Origin: Rubricoccus sp963708165
Lineage (GTDB): Bacteria; Bacteroidota; Rhodothermia; Rhodothermales; Rubricoccaceae
Length of the DNA stretch: 64,000 nucleotides
Direction: 5' to 3'
Assembly: GCA_963708165.1 (NCBI GenBank)
Contig: OY970187.1
Span: 3,720,001 to 3,784,000 of the forward strand
Below are positions 51,339 through 59,743 of this stretch, one piece after another (the stretch's first letter is position 1; the number at the start of each line of letters is the position of its first letter). The notes beneath the pieces are model-generated. The model was not told the DNA's origin, ran no database searches, and saw only the letters and a program-made list of their open reading frames with translations. A program made the position numbers and the translations under genes.

Positions 51339-51425
51339 CGGAGAGAGAGGGATTCGAACCCTCGGTACCCATACAGGCACTCTAGTTTTCGAGACTAGCC
51401 CGTTCGACCACTCCGGCATCTCTCC
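51339..51425 (-). tRNA. tRNA-Ser (anticodon CGA)
   Basis: Class II tRNA, 87 nt. Acceptor GGAGAGA/TCTCTCC, D-arm GAGTGGTCGAACGGGC, anticodon stem CTAGT/ACTAG with loop CTCGAAA (CGA), long variable arm, T-arm GGTTCGAATCC, discriminator G. CCA is not encoded. Confidence 0.97.
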
Positions 51426-51530
51426 GCGGCCAAGATACAGCCACGCGCCAGAGGCCTGCCCTTTAGGCCGCGGTGAAGACGGGCTCCGCCTCTGGCGCCG
51501 CTTGGACTGGTGGAAGCCGCCAGAGGCCAC

Positions 51531-51564
51531 AACAAAACGGGCCAGAGGCATGTGCCCCTGGCCC
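51531..51564 (-). terminator. Intrinsic terminator of the metalloprotease gene
   Basis: On the minus strand GGGCCAGGGGC / GCCTCTGGCCC (11 bp, one G-T) with loop ACAT, then GTTTTGTT; 23 bp past the stop. One arm is a degenerate copy of the iterated motif. Confidence 0.75.
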
Positions 51565-51586
51565 GCTCGGTCGCCATTGACAGCGG

Positions 51587-53587
51587 TTAGCGAGTTAGCG
51601 TAACGCGCTGCGTGCGTTGGAACGTCTCGCCGCGAGCGACGAGGACATAGACGCCCGAGTCGAGACCGCGGCCGTCCAGCGTGATCGGATAGCGGCGGCC
51701 CGCGATGAGCGTCTCGTCGAGAAGCGTCGCGACTTCGCGCCCGAGCGTGTCGTACACCTTCACCACGACCGTCTGCGGCTGCTCCACGCGAAGCTCTACC
51801 TGCGTGGTGCCGAAGAACGGGTTGGGCGCGGGTGCGGTCAGCTCGGCGCCAGAGGCCTCTGGCGCGCCGTTTTCGTTCGAGACAGGCGGGGCGGTGAGAC
51901 CGCTGTAGCCCTGGCGGGTAAAGCTGTTGAGCATGATCTCGATTTCCTCTGCCGAGTAGCCCAGGTTAGCCGCGGCCTGCATAATGGCCTGCGCCGCCTG
52001 CGGCTGGCGCGTCGAGCCGGTGGTCATCGCCATGCCTTCGTAGACAGCTTTGTCCGTCTTCTCGCGGCCCAGTTGGTCCCAGATGCGCATCAGCGACGTG
52101 GAAAAGTGCTGGCCTCTGGCGTGCGGCAGGCTCCCGGTGGGATACGTCGCCGTAATCGCGGAAGAGCGTCCGCTCCAGCAGGGGTTGTGGCCGTCCCACT
52201 TGAATACCCAGTCGTATGCCTGGCTGCTAGGCGAGAGGAGACCCAAGCCACGGCTGTAGCTCTGCGCGACGTAGTCGCCGAAGCCCTCGCTCATGCCGTC
52301 CACCTGCGAGATGCTCGCGAGCCAATCATGCAGGCCGTGGCCAAGCTCGTGCAGGATCACGTCGGCATCCTCCGAATCGTCCACGCAGCCGTGGCCAAAC
52401 GTGAGGCGGTCGGAGCCTGACGAGAAGGACGAGTTATCGGCACCGTCCCAGCCCTTCGAGTCGAACTGCACACCCGTGCTGTATGCCTGTGGCCTGGCTG
52501 GTACGCCGAGCGTCTCGTTGATGTACCGCATGTAGTTGTCGAGGTGCCAGTACACCGTAGCGGCTTCAAACGCGTCGTTTTCCCGAGTGAAGTTCCACTC
52601 GGGCGTGGGCTGGCCGTACGTCCCCTCGCGAGGCGCATCCCAGTCCACGCTCTCCGCCCACGGGCCGGCGAGTTCGTAGGTGTCACCCACCTTGGTGATG
52701 TCGCGGAGCGTGACGGCCGTGCGGGCAGCGTCCAGCTCAGGCGAGCTAAGGTCGCCGTTGTCCGAGTACGCGCCGCCGTACAGCACGCCCGCCCGTACAA
52801 TTGGGTTGGGGTCGAAGATGAAGCCCGTCGCATCGAGGCGCTTGTACAGCGGGTGCGTCTCCACGGTCGGGATCGCCAGAGGCGTCGTCGGGTCGTCCTC
52901 GCCGCGGTGCGTGAGCAGGCGGTCGGCTACGCGGAGGAGTTCACCGGTTTGGGCGTCCACGATCACCTCCCAGTCGCCGCGCGGCTCTTGGGCCTCCACA
53001 CGAATCTGCCACGCGAGGCGCGCGCCGCCAGAGGCAGGCCAGATGACGAGACGTTGGGCCTCGTAATGCCGCACGCCGTCGATCCCGAGATGCACATACG
53101 CAGCCTCTTGCGCCACGCCAGAGGCCACACTCGGAACAGTCGTCGCCACGGCCACGTCGCGTGCGCCGTTGAAGACGGTCTGCACACGGTTCTTCGTGTC
53201 GATGCTGACGGCCGTCTCAGTCCCCCACACAGGAACGCCCTCTATGAATTGCTGAAAGCGAACAACAAAGCCCGCGTCGCCTTTGCGCACGCGCGTCATC
53301 TGCATGTCTGCAGCGCTCAAGCCGAGCACGCTTTCGTGGCTCGATAGGAACTCGCGAGCCATAGCCTCCGGCAAGGCAGGTTGCACGACGGCGTCGAGAG
53401 CGTAGAGCGCCACGGCGCGCGTGCCCACAAAGCTCGACCGAGCGTCGGCGGACATATACGGCTCCTGCTGAGCGGGATCGGATCCTGTTTCGAGGGCGCT
53501 CACCTCACGCGGCTTTTGAGCCCATGCCGGAGATGCGGCGAGGAGCGCGACGAGAAGGAAAGAGCAGGCGCGAAACGTCATAGACAT
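51587..53587 (-). CDS. Exported FTP-domain zinc metalloprotease with T9SS sorting domain
   Basis: A 666-residue protein; ATG 53587 (an ATG two codons later is equivalent). Signal peptide MSMTFRACSFLLVALLAASPAWAQ. The fungalysin/thermolysin propeptide (FTP) is seen in FVVRFQQFIEGVPVWGTETAVSID and a following PepSY-like stretch (GDWEVIVDAQTGELL). The catalytic domain carries DVILHELGHGLHDW (His413, Glu414, His417) and the downstream ligand DGMSEGFGDYVAQS. An M36-like gluzincin is the best reading. The C-terminal 90 residues (LTAPAPNPFFGTTQVELR to GVYVLVARGETFQRTQRVTLTR) are a T9SS type-A sorting domain. Likely a secreted, nutrient-scavenging protease. Confidence 0.88.
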   Translation of the reverse strand: MSMTFRACSFLLVALLAASPAWAQKPREVSALETGSDPAQQEPYMSADARSSFVGTRAVALYALDAVVQPALPEAMAREFLSSHESVLGLSAADMQMTRVRKGDAGFVVRFQQFIEGVPVWGTETAVSIDTKNRVQTVFNGARDVAVATTVPSVASGVAQEAAYVHLGIDGVRHYEAQRLVIWPASGGARLAWQIRVEAQEPRGDWEVIVDAQTGELLRVADRLLTHRGEDDPTTPLAIPTVETHPLYKRLDATGFIFDPNPIVRAGVLYGGAYSDNGDLSSPELDAARTAVTLRDITKVGDTYELAGPWAESVDWDAPREGTYGQPTPEWNFTRENDAFEAATVYWHLDNYMRYINETLGVPARPQAYSTGVQFDSKGWDGADNSSFSSGSDRLTFGHGCVDDSEDADVILHELGHGLHDWLASISQVDGMSEGFGDYVAQSYSRGLGLLSPSSQAYDWVFKWDGHNPCWSGRSSAITATYPTGSLPHARGQHFSTSLMRIWDQLGREKTDKAVYEGMAMTTGSTRQPQAAQAIMQAAANLGYSAEEIEIMLNSFTRQGYSGLTAPPVSNENGAPEASGAELTAPAPNPFFGTTQVELRVEQPQTVVVKVYDTLGREVATLLDETLIAGRRYPITLDGRGLDSGVYVLVARGETFQRTQRVTLTR

Positions 53588-53806
53588 AGTGGCGTGTTGG
53601 TTCTAGCAGGTACGACACCGATGTGCAGACCGATCCCAAAAACACAAACGCCGTGCCGACCTCTGACAACACTACACACATAGACTGCGGCCACACATAG
53701 CGCACGCACCTGCCGCCAGAGGCGCACAGTTCTGTATTCCATCGGCGACGCCTGTGCGACCTCCGGCGCTTCGCGAGAGCGCCAGAGGTGGGATCGCGTA
53801 GACCTT

Positions 53807-56701
53807 CTATCCCAGGAGCCCGCGGACGGCCTCTGGCGCCGCGGAAAGCGCGTCGGGCAGGTTCTGAGGCTGCTTGCCGCCGGCGGTCGCGAGGGTCGGG
53901 CGACCACCGCCGCCGCCGCCGACCATTTTGGCAAGCACGCCAACGAGCTTTCCGGCCTGCACGCGCTTGACCACGTCATCGGTGACCGCGGCCACGAGCA
54001 TAACCTTGCCGGCCTCCTTATCGCGCGAGCCGAAGACAGCAACGCCAGAGGCCATCCTCTGGCGGGCCTCCTCGCCTAGCGCGCGGAGCGCATCGGCGTC
54101 GGCACCCGGGATCTCGGCCGCGACGACGGCGATGCCGTCCACGTCCACCGCGTCGGCGATGTAGCCGTCCAGGCCGCTGGCGGCGGCGTCCTGCTTGAGG
54201 CCCGCGATTTCCTTCTCCAGCGCTTTTGCCTGCACCTGAAGTGCGGTGACGGCCTCACCGAGACCGTCGGGAGTCTGCCCGAAGGCCTCTCGCGCTGCGT
54301 TGAGTTCGCTCAGGTCGGCTGTGATCGCGTCCAGCGCCGCTTCGCCTGCGACGGCCTCGATTCGGCGCACGCCAGAGGCCACGCTCGTTTCGGTCGTGAG
54401 GCGGAACAGGCCGACCTCGGCGGTGGACTGGACGTGCGTGCCGCCACACAGCTCGACGCTCACGAACGAGGTCTCGTCGTCGTCACCGCCGTCGCGAAAC
54501 GTGATGACGCGGACGGCGTCGCCGTACTTCTCGCCGAAGAGCGCCATCGCACCGCGCGCCTTGGCCTCCTCGATGGGCACGCCGCGCTCCTCCGCCAGAG
54601 GCAGGTTCATCAGCACGGCCTCGTTGACGCGCCGCTCGATCTTCGCGATGGCCTCTGGCGAGACCTTCTCGTAGTGCGAGAAGTCGAACCGCAGCCGGTC
54701 GGGCGCGACGAGCGAGCCCTTTTGCTGCACGTGCTCGCCCAGCGCCTCGCGAAGCGCGCGGTGCAAGAGGTGTGTAGCCGTGTGGTGCCGCATGATGCGT
54801 TGGCGGCGTGTGCCGTCCACAGTTGCCGTCACCGCGCCAGAGGCCTCGTGCGGGAGGCGGTCCACGACGTGCACGATGACGCCGTCGGCGCCCTTTTGCG
54901 TGTCGAGCACCTGGATCGTCTCGCCAGAGGTGTGGAGCGTGCCGGTGTCGCCGACCTGCCCGCCGCTCTCGGCGTAGAACGGCGTTTTGCTCAGCACGAT
55001 CTCGTAGCGTGGGTTCTCGTCGTCGCCAGAGGCTCGGGTGCGGAGGATCTTGGCGTCGTCCACAGAGAGATGGTCGTAGCCGACGAACTCGACGGCCTCT
55101 GGCGTGTCGTGGACGGCGTCCCAGGTGTCGACCTGGGAGTTGTCTTGCTTGAAGGAGCCCGCGGCGCGCGCGCGGTCCTTCTGCTCCTGCATCAGTTCCT
55201 CGAACCGGGCCTCGTCCACCGTCAATCCATTCTCGCGCGCCATGACGGCGGTGAGGTCAGCGGGGAAGCCGTAGGTGTCGTGGAGGAGAAACACAAATGC
55301 GCCTGGGAGACGCCCTTTTGCAGTTCCCTCGGTGTACTCGATCAAGGCATCATCTTCTGAGAGATTCGGGTCTCCCATCTTCAGCATTCGCGTTTCAAAG
55401 CCGTCGGTAATCGAAACGCTGTTGCCCTCACGCTTCTGAACAGCTTTGTTTTCTACCATTCGCTCTGTAAATGTCGAAAACATCTCTATCCCGCTCGCCA
55501 GGGTTCTGAGGAACGCCTCTTCTTCCCCCTTGATCACCCGCATTACGAAGTCGCGGGACTCCACGATGCTCGGGAACGCCTCGCCCATCGTGTCCACGAC
55601 GGCCTCGGCCAGCTTGAACAGGAACGGCTCGCGGATGCCGAGGCCCTGGTAGCCGTAGCGCACCGCGCGGCGGAGGATGCGGCGGATGACGTAGCCGCGG
55701 CCCGTGTTGCCCGGCTGCGCGCCGTCCGTGATCGCGAAGACGAGCGTCCGCACGTGATCTGCCACCACGCGCAGCGCGATGCGCTGGCGCTCGACGGCCT
55801 CTGGCGTCCCGTCGATATCGCCATACCCGCGGATCTGCGCCAGAGGCGACAGCTCGGCGGCGCGCGCGAGGATGGGCGCGAAAATGTCAGTGTCGTACGT
55901 GGACGACGAACCCTGGAGCACCGCCGTCAGCCGCTCGAAGCCCATACCCGTGTCGACATGCTTCGCCGCCAGAGGCGCGAGGGTCGTGACCGTCTCGCCA
56001 GAGGCTCCTTGCGCGACGCTTGCGTTGTACTGGATAAAGACGAGGTTCCAGATCTCGATCACCCGCGGGTCGTCCTTGTTCACCAGGTCCTGCCCGGCCA
56101 CGTGCGCGCGCTCCGCGTCGGGGCGCATATCGACGTGGATTTCGGTGCACGGGCCGCAGGGGCCGGTGTCGCCCATCATCCAGAAGTTGTCCTTGCTGGC
56201 GGCGTAGATAATGTGCGCGGGCGGAAGCGTAGTCTCGGTTTGCCACAGCGTCGCGGCCTCCTCGTCGGCTTCGAGACCCAGCGCGTCGTCACCCTCGTGC
56301 ACGGTCGCGTACAGCCGCGAGGGGTCTAGGCCCCAACGGTCTACCAGCAGCTCCCACGCCCACGAGATGGCCTCTTTCTTGAAGTAGTCCCCGAAGCTCC
56401 AGTTGCCGAGCATCTCGAAAAACGTGTGGTGGTACGTGTCCACGCCCACCTCGTCCAGGTCGTTGTGCTTGCCGCTCACGCGGAGGCACTTCTGGGTGTC
56501 TGCCGCGCGGCTGTACGGGCGCGTGCCCGTGCCCAGAAACACGTCCTTGAACGGGTTCATCCCGGCGTTGATGAACAGCAGCGTCGGGTCGTCCTGCGGG
56601 ACGAGCGGGAAGCCGGTCGGGATGATCTCGTGGCCCTTTTCGCGAAAGAAGTCGAGAAAGGCTTGCCGCGTCTCGGCGGCGGTCTGGGGGCGCTCGGGCA
56701 T
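53807..56701 (-). CDS. alaS: Alanyl-tRNA synthetase
   Basis: A 964-residue class II synthetase (E. coli's is 876). N-terminal TRQAFLDFFREKGHEI, motif FINAGMNPFKDVFLG, FEMLGNWSFGDYFKKEAI, and GDTGPCGPCTEIHVD. Editing domain HHTATHLLHRALREALG and CGGTHVQSTAEVG (Cys/His ligands). The C-terminal DHHA1 domain ends GGGGGGRPTLATAGGK. Between the aminoacylation and editing domains there is an insert of roughly 50-80 residues (about 400-470: IEMFSTFTERMVENKAVQ, LSEDDALIEYTEGTAKGR). Its codons are AT-richer than the rest, and 55107-55796 contains no copy of the iterated motif. A recombined segment is likely. Confidence 0.95.
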   Translation of the reverse strand: MPERPQTAAETRQAFLDFFREKGHEIIPTGFPLVPQDDPTLLFINAGMNPFKDVFLGTGTRPYSRAADTQKCLRVSGKHNDLDEVGVDTYHHTFFEMLGNWSFGDYFKKEAISWAWELLVDRWGLDPSRLYATVHEGDDALGLEADEEAATLWQTETTLPPAHIIYAASKDNFWMMGDTGPCGPCTEIHVDMRPDAERAHVAGQDLVNKDDPRVIEIWNLVFIQYNASVAQGASGETVTTLAPLAAKHVDTGMGFERLTAVLQGSSSTYDTDIFAPILARAAELSPLAQIRGYGDIDGTPEAVERQRIALRVVADHVRTLVFAITDGAQPGNTGRGYVIRRILRRAVRYGYQGLGIREPFLFKLAEAVVDTMGEAFPSIVESRDFVMRVIKGEEEAFLRTLASGIEMFSTFTERMVENKAVQKREGNSVSITDGFETRMLKMGDPNLSEDDALIEYTEGTAKGRLPGAFVFLLHDTYGFPADLTAVMARENGLTVDEARFEELMQEQKDRARAAGSFKQDNSQVDTWDAVHDTPEAVEFVGYDHLSVDDAKILRTRASGDDENPRYEIVLSKTPFYAESGGQVGDTGTLHTSGETIQVLDTQKGADGVIVHVVDRLPHEASGAVTATVDGTRRQRIMRHHTATHLLHRALREALGEHVQQKGSLVAPDRLRFDFSHYEKVSPEAIAKIERRVNEAVLMNLPLAEERGVPIEEAKARGAMALFGEKYGDAVRVITFRDGGDDDETSFVSVELCGGTHVQSTAEVGLFRLTTETSVASGVRRIEAVAGEAALDAITADLSELNAAREAFGQTPDGLGEAVTALQVQAKALEKEIAGLKQDAAASGLDGYIADAVDVDGIAVVAAEIPGADADALRALGEEARQRMASGVAVFGSRDKEAGKVMLVAAVTDDVVKRVQAGKLVGVLAKMVGGGGGGRPTLATAGGKQPQNLPDALSAAPEAVRGLLG

Positions 56702-56791
56702 GGTGTTCTTGGGGTGCAGGCCGAAAGCTACCGAGGCGCGGGAAGAGGGATGGGGGATACGGGATGGAGCGCTCCGGAGACTGGAAACGTC

Positions 56792-56809
56792 CGCCAGAGG
56801 CCTCTGGCG
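56792..56809. repeat. 18-bp palindrome between alaS and the acetyltransferase gene
   Basis: CGCCAGAGGCCTCTGGCG, 28 bp upstream of the GNAT start. Confidence 0.9.
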
Positions 56810-56836
56810 AACGGCGCGTCTCCCCTATCCTGCCAC

Positions 56837-57364
56837 ATGGCCGATCTAGACATCACGTTTCGCCCGCTCACAGACGCCGACCTGCCGCTGCTCCACCGCT
56901 GGCTCAACGATCCCGCCGTCGTCGAGTGGTGGGAAGGGGATGACGTGTCGTGGGACGCCGTCGTCAGTGATTACGGCGAGGGCCACGGCGATCCCGTCGA
57001 GCACTGGCTGGCACTGCTGGACGGCGCGCCCGTCGGCTGGATCCAGTGCTACGGCGCGGCCGACATGGTCGAGGAAGAGACCTACTACTGGCGCGAGCAC
57101 CTCGACCTCCAGACCACCGCTGGAATCGACTACCTCGTCGGCGAGGCCTCCGCCAGAGGCCAGGGCGTGGGCTCGGCGATGATCCGCGCGTTCGTGCGCG
57201 ATGTGGTTTTTCCTATGCACCCTGAGTGGGCGCGGGCCGCAGCCGGCCCATTCGAGGCCAACATCGCATCGTGGAAAGCGCTGGCGAACGCGGGCTTCGA
57301 GCGAGCAGCTGTGCTAGACGATGAGGAGGGCGCGTGCGTGCTCATGGTGCTTCCGCGCGGCTGA
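56837..57364 (+). CDS. GNAT acetyltransferase, AAC(6')-like
   Basis: A 175-residue enzyme from ATG 56837. MADLDITFRPLTDADLPLLHRWLNDPAVVEWWEGDDVSWDAV is the opening of the AAC(6')/IucB-like group (Acetyltransf_8). AGIDYLVGEASARGQGVGSAMIRAFVRDV has the acetyl-CoA loop ARGQGVGSA. ANIASWKALANAGFERAAV ends the fold. Distant relatives modify aminoglycosides or hydroxylamines; resistance activity cannot be inferred from sequence. An inverted motif pair follows the stop (57374-57383 and 57402-57411) and may act as a hairpin. Confidence 0.88.
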   Translation: MADLDITFRPLTDADLPLLHRWLNDPAVVEWWEGDDVSWDAVVSDYGEGHGDPVEHWLALLDGAPVGWIQCYGAADMVEEETYYWREHLDLQTTAGIDYLVGEASARGQGVGSAMIRAFVRDVVFPMHPEWARAAAGPFEANIASWKALANAGFERAAVLDDEEGACVLMVLPRG

Positions 57365-57458
57365 ACGGCTCGGCGCCAGAGGCCAAAGCTTGACGCGCGA
57401 AGCCTCTGGCGAAGGCGCGGCGGCGGAGGTACCTAGAGGATCACCCACGCCCGCCGCT

Positions 57459-57746
57459 ATGATCGTCGTCCTCGCCACCATCACCGCCCAGCCCGCCCAT
57501 GCCGACGCCGTGCGCGACGTTCTCGCCACGCTCGCCAGGAAGTCACAGGCCGACGACGGATGCGAGGGATACACGCTCACCCAGAGCGCGGACGACCCAG
57601 CCGTCTTTGTGACCGTCGAAACGTGGCGCGATGCTGCTGCCATGGACGCGCACATGAGCACGCCACACATCGCCGAGGCGTTCGCCGCTGCGGGCGCGAT
57701 GCTCGCCGCTGAGCCCGAGATCAAACAGTACACACCTGTTGGCTAA
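57459..57746 (+). CDS. Antibiotic biosynthesis monooxygenase (ABM) domain protein
   Basis: A 95-residue dimeric ferredoxin-like fold from ATG 57459. MIVVLATITAQPAHADAVRDVLATLARKSQADDGCEGYTLTQSADDPAVFVTVETWRDAAAMDAHMSTPHIAEAF matches the YgiN/ABM pattern (beta-alpha-beta-beta, then 'W.d..a...H..t.H'). Such proteins oxidise quinols or polyketide intermediates without a cofactor, or simply bind them. No biosynthetic cluster nearby. The stop TAA is followed immediately by the palindrome at 57747-57764. Confidence 0.88.
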   Translation: MIVVLATITAQPAHADAVRDVLATLARKSQADDGCEGYTLTQSADDPAVFVTVETWRDAAAMDAHMSTPHIAEAFAAAGAMLAAEPEIKQYTPVG

Positions 57747-57764
57747 GCCTCTGGCGCCAGAGGC
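57747..57764. repeat. 18-bp palindrome directly after the ABM stop
   Basis: GCCTCTGGCGCCAGAGGC begins at the first base after TAA. Confidence 0.9.
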
Positions 57765-57784
57765 CTCTTGTTAAAAGGCGTCGA

Positions 57785-57848
57785 GGTAGGGACGCCTCGC
57801 CGAGGTGTCCGCGGTCGATTGCGGCGCGCTCGGCGAGCACGCCCTACC
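57785..57848. repeat. Imperfect 64-bp inverted repeat (GGTAGGGACG...CGCCCTACC)
   Basis: Left arm GGTAGGGACGCCTCGCCGAG and right arm CTCGGCGAGCACGCCCTACC are inverted near-copies. It contains an inner GGACGCC...GGTGTCC similar to the palindrome at 61584-61603. Lies between convergent genes. Confidence 0.7.
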
Positions 57849-57921
57849 CTCCTGTTCAGCCCTTCGGGATACAGCCTCAAACGTGGGACGCATTATCTCG
57901 GCTCCACCGTCCGCCAGAGGC

Positions 57922-59481
57922 TCATGCGCGGTCCTGCTCCACGAGCACGCGCCGCAGGATCTTGCCCGAGGCCGACTTTGGGATCGAATCGGTAAACGCC
58001 ACCAGCCGCACCTTTTTGTAGGGCGCGACGTGCTCGGCCGTGAACGCGATCACGTCCGCTTCGCTCAAGTCGTGGTCCGGCTTGAGCACGACGTAGGCCT
58101 TGGGAATCTCACCCGCCTCCTCGTCCGGGACCGGGATGACCGCGGCGTCCGCGATGGAATCGTGCGAGAGCAAAAGGGCCTCCAGTTCGGCTGGTGGCAC
58201 TTGGTAGCCCTTGTACTTGATGAGCTCTTTGACGCGGTCTACAATCGTGAAGTCACCGTCGGCGTCCACGACCGCCACGTCGCCGGTGTGCAGCCAGCCG
58301 TCGTCGTCGATCGTGTGCGCGGTCGCCTCGTCGTTGTTCAGGTAGCCGCGCATGACGTTCGGCCCGCGCACCCAGAGCTCGCCTCTGGCGCCAGAGGCCG
58401 TCTCCTCGCCGGTTTCCACGTCCACGAGCATGGCCTCCATGCCGGGCACGACCGGCCCGACCGAGCCGTACTTGGTCCAGCCCTGCGCGCTCGCGGGCAC
58501 GAAGTGCGTGACCGGGCTGGCCTCGGTCATGCCGTAGCCCTGCTTGACCTCGCAGCCCAGCCGCTTGTGGACGGCTCCGGCCAGGTCGTCGCCCAGCGGC
58601 GCAGCGCCCGAGACGATGCGCTTGAGGTGCGAGAGATCGTAGGTGTCGATGAGCGGGTGCTTGGCGAGCGCGACCAGGATCGGCGGCACGAGAAACGCCT
58701 TCGTCACCTTGTGATCCTGCATCAAGCCCAGGAACTCCACGAGATCGAAGCGCGGCATCGAGACGACGGTCTGCCCGTTGCGCAGCGCCGCGTTGACGAG
58801 CAGCGTCATGCCGTAGATGTGGAAAAACGGCAGGACCGCGATCAGCACGTCCTCTGGCGTCGCGTCGTCCACCGCCTCGAACTGGAGCACGTTGGCGACC
58901 AGGTTGCGGTGCGAGAGCATCACGCCCTTGGGCAGTCCCGTCGTGCCCGAGGAGTACGGCAGCGCCGCCAGCGCCTCGTGCGAGTCCAGACCTGAGAGGT
59001 CGGGTGCGGCTCCCGTCTCCCCCATCAGCTCGGAAAACGGCGTCGCGCCAGAGGCCTCGCCGAACACGAACACTTCCTCGACGCCCGCACGAGATGCGGC
59101 CTCTTGCGCCGTCTCCAGAAACGCCGGGACGGTAAGCAGAAAGCGCGCACCCGAGTCCGAGAGCTGGTGCGCGAGCTCGTCCACGCCCGAGAGCGGGTTC
59201 ATCGTCGTCGCGGTGCCGCCCGCTCGCAGCACGCCGTGGAACGCGACCGGGTACTCCGGCAGGTTGGGGCTCAGGATGCCGAACACGTCGCCCGGCGCGA
59301 AGCCTCTGGCGGCCAGCGACGCCGCCACACGCTCGACGCCAGAGGCCAACGCGGCGTAGGTCAGCGTGCGGCCACTGGCGCCGTCGATGATGGCGGGTTT
59401 GTCGCCTCGCGAGGCCGCGTCTTGAAGGACGAAGTCGTGGAGGAGAGCGTCGGGAATCGTGATCGGGTCGCCGGAGTACAT
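57922..59481 (-). CDS. AMP-forming acyl-CoA synthetase, 4-coumarate-CoA ligase-like
   Basis: A 519-residue ANL-superfamily ligase from ATG 59481. Motifs: P-loop-like ALPYSSGTTGLPKGVMLSH, FFHIYGMTLLVNAAL, the adenylate loop QGYGMTEASPVTHF, LWVRGPNVMRGYLN, DDDGWLHTGDVAVVD (hinge Asp), VDRVKELIKYKGYQVPPAELEA and the C-terminal catalytic Lys in PKSASGKILRRVL. Full length and intact. It should activate an aryl or fatty carboxylate to its CoA thioester. An ALDH-type gene lies upstream on the same strand, 262 bp away, so a linked aldehyde-acid-CoA route is possible but unproven. The motif copy ends at the base before the stop codon. Confidence 0.92.
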   Translation of the reverse strand: MYSGDPITIPDALLHDFVLQDAASRGDKPAIIDGASGRTLTYAALASGVERVAASLAARGFAPGDVFGILSPNLPEYPVAFHGVLRAGGTATTMNPLSGVDELAHQLSDSGARFLLTVPAFLETAQEAASRAGVEEVFVFGEASGATPFSELMGETGAAPDLSGLDSHEALAALPYSSGTTGLPKGVMLSHRNLVANVLQFEAVDDATPEDVLIAVLPFFHIYGMTLLVNAALRNGQTVVSMPRFDLVEFLGLMQDHKVTKAFLVPPILVALAKHPLIDTYDLSHLKRIVSGAAPLGDDLAGAVHKRLGCEVKQGYGMTEASPVTHFVPASAQGWTKYGSVGPVVPGMEAMLVDVETGEETASGARGELWVRGPNVMRGYLNNDEATAHTIDDDGWLHTGDVAVVDADGDFTIVDRVKELIKYKGYQVPPAELEALLLSHDSIADAAVIPVPDEEAGEIPKAYVVLKPDHDLSEADVIAFTAEHVAPYKKVRLVAFTDSIPKSASGKILRRVLVEQDRA

Positions 59482-59559
59482 CGCGGAAGGGGAATGAACG
59501 GAAACGGATACGAGAGTCTGCCGAGGACTCTAGCGCCGCCGCAGGCGCCAGAGGTTTAG

Positions 59560-59700
59560 ACGTGTCGTCCTGAGCGAAGCCGAAGGATCTCTAGTGCGAC
59601 GGTCTCTCCCGCCAGAGGCGAGAGCCTGGGTTGGAGTGCTGCAGTCGGTAAAGATCCTTCGGCTGCGTCCGCTTCGCGGACTCCGCTCAGGATGACACGT
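59560..59700. repeat. REP/MITE-like inverted repeat, copy 3
   Basis: ACGTGTCGTCCTGAGCG...GAAGGATCTCTA and AAGATCCTTCGG...CTCAGGATGACACGT are the arms, very close to copy 1. Motif copies lie in the loop. Confidence 0.85.
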
Positions 59701-59725
59701 CTGGAAGAAGGCGTCCAGTCTCTGG

Positions 59726-59743
59726 CGCCAGAGGCCTCTGGCG
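59726..59743. repeat. 18-bp palindrome abutting the ALDH stop
   Basis: CGCCAGAGGCCTCTGGCG ends one base before the stop codon (59746-59744 on the minus strand). Confidence 0.9.

Noticed and set aside
53588..53806. Regulatory RNA or promoter for the metalloprotease gene
   Set aside because: AT-richer bases but no TAnnTTTG box at a suitable spacing and no stable hairpin; nothing could be supported.
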